From DATKCJ01 sp035513275 (GTDB lineage: Bacteria > Verrucomicrobiota > Verrucomicrobiia > Opitutales > Opitutaceae), in assembly GCA_035513275.1 (NCBI GenBank), contig DATKCJ010000090.1, positions 1-22,671 of the forward strand: DNA of 22,671 nucleotides, in the 5' to 3' direction. The position numbers and the translations under genes were made by a program. The notes under the pieces are model-generated. The model saw only the letters and a program-made list of their open reading frames with translations. It was not told the DNA's origin and made no database searches. This document shows, piece after piece, positions 16,895 to 22,671 of the stretch (the first letter of the stretch is position 1; every line of letters starts with the position of its first letter).

Positions 16895-19800
16895 CCGCGA
16901 TCGACACTTTTTCATTGCGCGAGTATCGTCCTGACCGTGGTCCTTGCCGGAGCGGCCGCGCACGCCGCGAGTCGCGAACTGATCGAGGATTCGCCGCTTG
17001 CGCCGCGCTCCGGACCGCGCGGTGCCACGATGTTCAAGGAGATGGATGCGGCGGCCACGGGAGTCGTCGCGGAGAACAATTTCGCCGACGAGAAGATGTG
17101 GGAGGAGCGCGAGAAGGAGTTTGCGCTCGGCGCCACCGGCACGGGCATCGCGATCGGCGACTACGATGGCGACGGCCTGCCGGATGTGTTTATCGTCAGC
17201 AAAACCGAGCAGTCGCGTCTGTTTCGCAATCTCGGTGGATGGAAGTTCGAGGACGTCACGGACAAGGCGGGCCTGGGTGTGGTCGCCGATGGCTGGCTGT
17301 CGACTGCCAGCCGCTGGGTCGGGTTGGGTGCCGGCACCGTCGTCGACTCGTCCGAGTGGTGGAAGCAGAGCGCCGCGTTCGCCGATGTGAACAACGACGG
17401 TTGGCTCGACCTTTACATCTGCCGGTTCGGCGCGCCAAACCTTCTCTACATCAACCAAGGCGACGGCACTTTTCGCGAGGAGGCCGCTGCGCGCGGACTC
17501 GCATTCAGCGATGCAAGCGGCATGGCCGCATTCTGCGACTACGACCTCGACGGCTGGCTCGATGTCTACCTGCACACCACGATGCTCGACGCCGTCGCCC
17601 AGCCGAGCGGGCAGCGCGACCGTCTCTTCCGCAACAACGGCGACGGCACATTCACCGATGTGACCGACCGCGCGGGAATCTCTGGCGAGACAATCGCGCA
17701 CTCCGCCACATGGTGGGATTTCGACGACGACGGGTGGCCCGATCTCTACGTCGCAAACGACTTCGCGCCGCTCGACCGGCTCTATCGCAACAACCGCGAC
17801 GGCACGTTCACGGATGTGATCGTCGAAGCCGTGCCGCATGTGCCGTATTCGTCGATGGGTGCCGACCTCGGCGATGTGAACAACGACGGCCGGATAGATT
17901 TTCTCATCGCCGACATGGCCGCCACATCTCACGAGAAGGACCAGCGCGGCATCGCTGGCGCGCGCGATCAGACCGTCGCGGAAAGCAGGAAAGGCAGGCT
18001 GCCCCAATATCCCTTCAACGCCCTCTTCTTGAGCACAGGCACGGGCCGGTTCCTCGAGGCCGCGCGGATGACGGGGCTCGCCGCCACGGACTGGACCTGG
18101 TCGGTCCGGCTCGAGGATCTCGACAACGACGGACGGCTCGATGTCCACGTGACCAACGGCATGGTGCGCGAATACCAGAACGCCGACCTGCGCGACCGCG
18201 TTGTGCTCGCAGCGTCGGTGGCGGAGTCGCGGCACATCATGTATTCGAGCGCCGTGTTTCCCGAGAGGAACCTCGCGTTTCGCAATCTCGGCGATCTCGC
18301 GTTCGAGGATGTGAGCGCGACGTGGGGACTTGGGCAAAACCTCGTGAGCTTCGGCGCCGCATTCGGTGACCTGGATGGCGACGGCGATCTTGATCTCATT
18401 ATCGGAAACTACCTGCGTGGCCCCACGATCCTCCGCAACGACTCGGACACGGGCAATCGCGCGATCGTCGCCCTGCGGGGCACGCACTCGAATCGGTTTG
18501 GCGTCGGCGCCGTCGTGCGCATCAAGACCGCATCGGGAGTTCAGGTACGGCCGCTCGTGATTGCGCGCGGCTACATGTCGGGCAGCGAGCCGGTGCTTCA
18601 TTTCGGCCTCGGCGACGACGAGCAGATCGAGCAGCTCACGGTGAAGTGGCCCGGTGGCGCCGAACAGACCTACACCGACCTGCCGGCGAACCGTCGCTTC
18701 ACGATCACGGAAAACACGACCTCCGATGTAGCCCAGCGCGGACCTGTCCGCCGAAGCTCTGGGAGCGAAGGCGGAAGCGCAGGGACCGAATCTCCGATCG
18801 ATCCCGCCGCCCTTCGACAGGCTCAGGGCCTTGAGCAAAGTCGAAAGGCTCACGCAGCGGGCCACGGGGCGAAGGATGAAGCTGAGCCACTCTTCGTCGA
18901 GGTTGGCGCCGCGCGTGGTCTGTCTTTCGTCCAGCGAGAGAACGAAGTTGCAGATCAGGATCGGCTCACACCCGTTCGCCTGGACCGGCGCGGTCCCTCG
19001 CTGGCCGTTGCCGATCTTGATGGGGATGGCACCGCGGAGATCGTCGTGGGTGGGACCGCGGTCGACCCGATGCGGATCGTTTCAAGCGGACGCGTCACCA
19101 CGCTCTCCAACGGCCCTGGTGATGACGGCCCGGTTCTCGCGTTCGATGCGAACGGCGACGGGGCCACCGACCTGCTCGTGACGAAGGCGGACCACGGCCG
19201 GCCGCGTCTCTGGCTCGGCGATCCTGCCTCGCGGACCGGTGTTCTGCGCGCGGCACCGGAGGATGCGTTGCCGCATGTCCAGTTTACTGCGGGCGCCGCA
19301 ACAGTCGCTGACTTTGATCGCGACGGTCGCCTCGATGTCTTCATCGGTTCGCGTGTGTCGCCCGACGGCTATCCGCGGACGGGCATGAGCGCGCTGCTCG
19401 CGAATCGCGGCGGAAAATTCGAGGACGTTACCGACGCGCTCGCGCCCGCCCTCCGCGAAGTCGGGATGGTCACGGCCGCCGTGTGGAGCGACGTCGATCT
19501 CGATGGCTGGCCAGACCTGCTCGTTGCAGTCGAGTGGGGCGCGATAAGATGTTTCCGCAACGAGAAGGGCAAGGGATTTGCGGACTGGACAGACCGGCTC
19601 GGTTTCTCGTCGGGCGGCATGGGATGGTGGACAAGTCTCGCCTCGGCGGACTTCAACAACGACGACCGTCCCGATTTCGTCGCGGGCAACTTCGGGCTCA
19701 ACACGCCGTATCGCGCCGATCCGGACTTTCCGACTGTGCTTTTCCACGGCGACTTCGCCGGCCGCGGCTCGATGCAGATCGTCGAGGCCTACTTCGAGAA

Positions 19801-20608
19801 CGGGAAACTCTACCCGCGGCGCACGGCCAAGGTGCTCGGCTCGGCGATACCTTCGATCCTGCGCCGGTTCCCCCGCAACAACGCCTACGCGCGCGCCACG
19901 CTCGAGGAAATTTTCGGTGCCGATGCGCTCGCAAAGGCGCGCCGCCTCGAGGCGACCGAGCTTCGCAGCGGCGTGTTTCTCAGCCAGCCCGACGGCAGCT
20001 ACCGGTTCTCGCCGCTTCCGCGAGTCGCGCAGATCGCGCCGCTTCAGGGAATCATCGCGGGCGACTTCGATGGCGATGGGAATGCCGACATCTACGCGGT
20101 GCAGAATTCTTTTGCATCGGCGGCGGTGGTTGGCCGGTTCGACGGCGGACTGAGCCAGCTCCTTCTCGGCGATGGGAAGGGTGGGTTCACGGCGGTTCCG
20201 CCGGCGGACAGCGGACTCATCGTGCCCGGCGACGCGAAGGCACTCGCGACAGTCGACCTCGACAGCGACGGCTGGCCCGATTTCGTGCTCACGAGAAACA
20301 ACGACAGTCCGCTCGCATGGCGCAACGGGGGCGTTCCCGGCCGGAGCCCGGTCAGCGTGCGCCTCAGGCAACCCGGCGCGAATCCGTCGGCGATCGGGGC
20401 GCGCGTGACCGTCGAGTTTGCCGATGGCTCGTCACGAACCGCCGAGATCATCGCCGGCAGCGGATACTTCTCGCAGTCGGAGCCGGCAGTCTTTTTCGGC
20501 AGCCCGTCGTCGAATCCCGCGCGCCGCATCCGCGTGAGGTGGCCTGATGGCGGCTCGAGCGAGACGGATATCGCAAGTGACTCGAATACGATCACAGTTT
20601 CCCGTTAG
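16892..20608 (+). CDS. CRTAC1-like protein with two UnbV domains, tandem paralogue 3 (full architecture)
   Basis: 1238 residues. Signal peptide MPRSTLFHCASIVLTVVLAG then AAAHA, cleavage likely before SRELIED. Entry motif APRSGPRGATMF, first propeller with seven calcium loops, first UnbV (about 516-607), a repeat-containing linker (608-666), then the canonical segment VEVGAARGLSFVQREN...LDRRGPSLAVADLDGDG that paralogues 1 and 2 lack. The second propeller has seven more loops, and a second UnbV (about 1151-1238: NPSAIGARVTVEFADG, GYFSQSEPAVFFG, VRWPDGG) closes the protein. One loop reads DFNNDDRPD, with Asp for the usual Gly. This matches the full-length architecture I know for large secreted VCBS/UnbV proteins, so it is probably the least altered copy. 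Function unknown; probably exported and calcium-binding. The start is fixed by the TGATG overlap and the signal peptide. Confidence 0.91.
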   Translation: MPRSTLFHCASIVLTVVLAGAAAHAASRELIEDSPLAPRSGPRGATMFKEMDAAATGVVAENNFADEKMWEEREKEFALGATGTGIAIGDYDGDGLPDVFIVSKTEQSRLFRNLGGWKFEDVTDKAGLGVVADGWLSTASRWVGLGAGTVVDSSEWWKQSAAFADVNNDGWLDLYICRFGAPNLLYINQGDGTFREEAAARGLAFSDASGMAAFCDYDLDGWLDVYLHTTMLDAVAQPSGQRDRLFRNNGDGTFTDVTDRAGISGETIAHSATWWDFDDDGWPDLYVANDFAPLDRLYRNNRDGTFTDVIVEAVPHVPYSSMGADLGDVNNDGRIDFLIADMAATSHEKDQRGIAGARDQTVAESRKGRLPQYPFNALFLSTGTGRFLEAARMTGLAATDWTWSVRLEDLDNDGRLDVHVTNGMVREYQNADLRDRVVLAASVAESRHIMYSSAVFPERNLAFRNLGDLAFEDVSATWGLGQNLVSFGAAFGDLDGDGDLDLIIGNYLRGPTILRNDSDTGNRAIVALRGTHSNRFGVGAVVRIKTASGVQVRPLVIARGYMSGSEPVLHFGLGDDEQIEQLTVKWPGGAEQTYTDLPANRRFTITENTTSDVAQRGPVRRSSGSEGGSAGTESPIDPAALRQAQGLEQSRKAHAAGHGAKDEAEPLFVEVGAARGLSFVQRENEVADQDRLTPVRLDRRGPSLAVADLDGDGTAEIVVGGTAVDPMRIVSSGRVTTLSNGPGDDGPVLAFDANGDGATDLLVTKADHGRPRLWLGDPASRTGVLRAAPEDALPHVQFTAGAATVADFDRDGRLDVFIGSRVSPDGYPRTGMSALLANRGGKFEDVTDALAPALREVGMVTAAVWSDVDLDGWPDLLVAVEWGAIRCFRNEKGKGFADWTDRLGFSSGGMGWWTSLASADFNNDDRPDFVAGNFGLNTPYRADPDFPTVLFHGDFAGRGSMQIVEAYFENGKLYPRRTAKVLGSAIPSILRRFPRNNAYARATLEEIFGADALAKARRLEATELRSGVFLSQPDGSYRFSPLPRVAQIAPLQGIIAGDFDGDGNADIYAVQNSFASAAVVGRFDGGLSQLLLGDGKGGFTAVPPADSGLIVPGDAKALATVDLDSDGWPDFVLTRNNDSPLAWRNGGVPGRSPVSVRLRQPGANPSAIGARVTVEFADGSSRTAEIIAGSGYFSQSEPAVFFGSPSSNPARRIRVRWPDGGSSETDIASDSNTITVSR
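18747..18775. repeat. imperfect palindromic repeat in the linker of paralogue 3
   Basis: The 29 nt begin TCCGCC, contain AGCTC-TGG-GAGC, and end GGCGGA: an imperfect palindrome of the REP type. It is read in frame as part of the linker after the first UnbV domain. Confidence 0.5.
18811..18848. repeat. CTTCGACAGGCTCAGG-type palindromic repeat in the linker of paralogue 3
   Basis: It begins CCTTCGACAGGCTCAGGG and ends CCTTGAGC-AAA-GTCGAAAGG: an imperfect palindrome (CCTT-CGAC with GTCGAAAGG, GCTCAGGG with CCTTGAGC). I recognise this form as a dispersed repeat common in environmental genomes. It is translated as AALRQAQGLEQSRKA. A related copy lies at about 20675-20707. Confidence 0.65.
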
Positions 20609-20618
20609 AGAATTTCAC

Positions 20619-20622
20619 GAGG
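20619..20622 (+). promoter_or_regulatory. strong Shine-Dalgarno of the last gene
   Basis: GAGG (within ACGAGGAA) lies 5 nt before the ATG at 20628. It fixes the start upstream of the palindromic element, showing that the repeat-derived residues are translated. Confidence 0.7.
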
Positions 20623-20627
20623 AACCC

Positions 20628-22671
20628 ATGACCCGCGTCGCGCACATTTCTGTTTCCGAGGTAGGAGCCCGCCGTTTCGACAAGCTCAAGGCTTCGAGCC
20701 AGTCGAGGGGCTTGCGGGCGATTCCGAAGAAAGCATCGCCCGCAAGCGGGCTCCTACCTCGGAGAAGCGCAGCGGCGGTGTTTGCGCTTTCACTGCTCGC
20801 TGCGCCTATTGGAGTCGTCGGGCAGTCCGCACCGACTCACCACGGGCACGGTGCTCCCGCGATCAAGCCAAACCTGCCAGCGGCCGCTCCCGTGCAGTCG
20901 CCCGGAACGTTGAGGATGATCGAGCGCCTCAAGGGACTCGATCGTGACATCGATCCGGAAAGGGTGCCGTATTTTGCCGGAAGGACTGAGCAGCACTTTC
21001 TTCGCAAGATCGCGGCGGCGCGCACTCCGGTGGAGCGCGCGAGCCTGATGCCGCTCCATGCCAACGCGCTTCTCAACGACGGACGCTCCGAGGAGGCGCT
21101 CCGGCAGCTCGACGAGTTCGAGATGTTCCTCGCCCAACACCGTATCCGGCCTCCTGAGGACGAGGTTCTAAAGTTCTTCTACCTGAGGGCGATCACTCAC
21201 CTGCGCATCGGGGAGCAGGAGAACTGCCTGAACAATCACAATGCCGACTCGTGCCTCCTTCCGATCCAAGGTGGAGGCGTTCACCTTTCGCCGCGGGGAT
21301 CGCGCGGCGCGATCGAGGTGCTCACCGAGATTCTCGACGAAAAGCCCACACCCTTCGCCGCCTGGCTCCTCAACATCGCCTACATGACCCTCGGCGAGTA
21401 TCCCGACAAGGTGCCGGCCAAGTGGCGCGTGCCGCCAGAGGTGTTCAACTCCGATTACGACATCAAGCGCTTCCCCGACATCGCTGGCGCGGCCGGCGTG
21501 GCTGTCGATGACCTCTCCGGCGGCGTCGTGATGGACGACTTCGACAACGACGGTTTGCTCGACCTGATGGTGTCGGCCAGTGGCCTCGAAACCCGGGTGC
21601 GCGACCCGATGGGGTCGGCAGGCGACATCGAGAGCCAGTTGCGCGTGTTTCGCAACCAAGGCGACGGCACATTCCGCGAGCTGACCGTGCCCGCGGGCCT
21701 CACGGGCCTTACCGGCGGATTGAACCTCATTCAAGGTGACTACAACAACGACGGCTTTGTCGATGTGTTCGTGCTGCGCGGCGGCTGGCTGGGCAAGGAC
21801 GGTCGTTACCCGAATTCACTCCTGCGCAACAATGGCGACTTCACGTTCTCCGATGTGACCGAGGAGACGGGCGTGCTGAGCTTGCACTCGACGCAGACCG
21901 CCGTGTGGTTCGACTTCAACAACGACGGCTGGCTCGACTTGTTCATCGGGAACGAGTCACACCCGGGAGAAAACGAAATAGACCCGTGCGAACTCTTCCG
22001 CAACAACGGCGACGGCACCTTCACCGAGTGTGCCGCAGAAGAAGGCGTCGCCGTCGTTGACTGGGTGAAGGCGGTCGTCAGCGGCGACTTCAACAACGAC
22101 GGGCGGCCGGATCTTTATCTCTCGTCGTTCGGCGGCCCGAACTACTTGTTTCGCAACGACGGCCCGGCGGCCGCGGATGACGCGCCTGGATCGCGAAAGC
22201 GATTTACGAATGTCGCGGCGGCAGCCGGCGTCACCGAGCCGTTGCGGAGCTTCCCCTGCTGGTTCTGGGATTTCGACAACGACGGGTGGCCCGACATCTT
22301 CGTCAGCGGCTACGCGATCACCGACGCAGGCGACATCCTGGCCGACTACCTCGGCAGCGGCCCTCCGCAAGCGGAGCGGCCGCGGCTCTACCGCAACAAT
22401 CGCGACGGCACGTTCGCCGAGGTCACGCGCGAGTCGGGCCTGTGGAAGATTCTCGAGACGATGGGCGCGAACTTCGGCGACCTCGACAACGACGGCTGGC
22501 TCGATTTCTACGCGGGCACTGGCGACCCGTCCTACGGCACGCTCATTCCGAACCGGATGTTTCGAAATGACGGCGGCCGGCGCTTCCAGGACGTCACGAC
22601 CTCCGGCGGCTTCGGTCAGTTGCAGAAGGGCCACGGCATCGCATTTGGCGACCTCAATAACGATGGCCCTC
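20628..22671 (+). CDS. CRTAC1 family protein with N-terminal helical domain (partial, 3' end cut by the window)
   Basis: 681 residues are visible, with no stop before the window edge. A signal peptide with an unusually long n-region (about 46 residues, 36 encoded by a palindromic repeat) leads to the core AAAVFALSLLAAPIGVVGQ. Residues about 75-290 form a TPR-like helical domain carrying the conserved CLNNHNADSCLLPIQGGGVH (from Cys200) and LLNIAYMTLGEYPDKVP. From about 304 an FG-GAP propeller follows, with DFDNDGLLD, DYNNDGFVD, DFNNDGWLD, DFNNDGRPD, DFDNDGWPD, DLDNDGWLD and the start of a seventh loop. This is the layout of a widespread CRTAC1-type family in Verrucomicrobiota, Planctomycetota and Acidobacteriota; its biochemical role is not known. 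It differs clearly from paralogues 1-3, which lack the helical domain. The 19-nt gap from paralogue 3 implies co-transcription. Confidence 0.88.
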   Translation, partial: MTRVAHISVSEVGARRFDKLKASSQSRGLRAIPKKASPASGLLPRRSAAAVFALSLLAAPIGVVGQSAPTHHGHGAPAIKPNLPAAAPVQSPGTLRMIERLKGLDRDIDPERVPYFAGRTEQHFLRKIAAARTPVERASLMPLHANALLNDGRSEEALRQLDEFEMFLAQHRIRPPEDEVLKFFYLRAITHLRIGEQENCLNNHNADSCLLPIQGGGVHLSPRGSRGAIEVLTEILDEKPTPFAAWLLNIAYMTLGEYPDKVPAKWRVPPEVFNSDYDIKRFPDIAGAAGVAVDDLSGGVVMDDFDNDGLLDLMVSASGLETRVRDPMGSAGDIESQLRVFRNQGDGTFRELTVPAGLTGLTGGLNLIQGDYNNDGFVDVFVLRGGWLGKDGRYPNSLLRNNGDFTFSDVTEETGVLSLHSTQTAVWFDFNNDGWLDLFIGNESHPGENEIDPCELFRNNGDGTFTECAAEEGVAVVDWVKAVVSGDFNNDGRPDLYLSSFGGPNYLFRNDGPAAADDAPGSRKRFTNVAAAAGVTEPLRSFPCWFWDFDNDGWPDIFVSGYAITDAGDILADYLGSGPPQAERPRLYRNNRDGTFAEVTRESGLWKILETMGANFGDLDNDGWLDFYAGTGDPSYGTLIPNRMFRNDGGRRFQDVTTSGGFGQLQKGHGIAFGDLNNDGP
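20656..20762. repeat. composite palindromic element inside signal-peptide codons
   Basis: Perfect 17-bp arms, CCGAGGTAGGAGCCCGC (20656-20672) and GCGGGCTCCTACCTCGG (20746-20762), enclose a second perfect hairpin (CTTGCGGGCGAT 20711-20722 with ATCGCCCGCAAG 20735-20746) and a copy of the TTCGACAAGCTCAAGG-type repeat (about 20675-20707), suggesting insertion of one element into another. It is read through in frame as residues 10-45 of the last gene. Confidence 0.8.

Noticed and set aside
16295..18865. 856-codon minus-strand ORF across paralogues 2 and 3
   Set aside because: Antisense reading of repeated Asp/Gly-rich loops gives long open frames rich in V, A, E; it runs across two real genes and has no family features.

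Overview
This is a GC-rich bacterial window of nine protein-coding regions (one running off the right end, one possible fragment at the left) and no recognisable RNA gene. Almost everything encodes membrane-anchored or secreted repeat proteins: TPR proteins, FG-GAP/VCBS calcium-loop beta-propellers, ASPIC/UnbV (CRTAC1-like) proteins, and two large polytopic proteins resembling GT-C-fold glycosyltransferases. This mix, together with many short palindromic interspersed repeats, suggests an environmental Verrucomicrobiota-type genome. Planctomycetota or Acidobacteriota remain possible, because no taxonomic marker gene is present.

Layout. Positions 1-157 hold the possible tail of an upstream gene and a very strong intrinsic terminator. 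Positions 158-858 are non-coding and carry REP-like palindromes. A TMTC-like membrane/TPR protein (859-3246, +) converges on a minus-strand operon transcribed from 8822 down to 3286: a GT-C-like membrane protein, a membrane-anchored VCBS propeller and a membrane-anchored TPR protein, with a 15-bp gap and a 16-bp overlap between genes. A 307-bp gap follows, then a secreted protein of unknown family (9130-10353, -) with a plausible promoter. It is divergent from a plus-strand cluster (10586 to the right edge) of three tandem CRTAC1-like paralogues of about 1020-1240 residues, followed by a fourth, more distant CRTAC1-type protein cut by the window end. Junctions in the cluster are 1 bp, a TGATG overlap and 19 bp, so it is probably one transcript.

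Main observations. (1) The three paralogues share an N-terminal propeller, a UnbV domain and a second propeller. Only the third keeps the complete family architecture with 14 D-x-[DN]-x-[DN]-[GD] loops and a second, C-terminal UnbV. The first two have 12 loops: they lack the same block after the first UnbV and stop at the same place before the second UnbV. (2) REP-like palindromes lie in frame inside coding sequence, in the inter-domain linkers of the paralogues and in the signal-peptide n-region of the last gene, and another overlaps the start of the first paralogue. (3) The neighbourhood pairs two putative GT-C enzymes with many secreted propellers, which suggests, but does not show, a glycosylated secreted propeller system. 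No phage, CRISPR, transposase or classical defence genes are visible.
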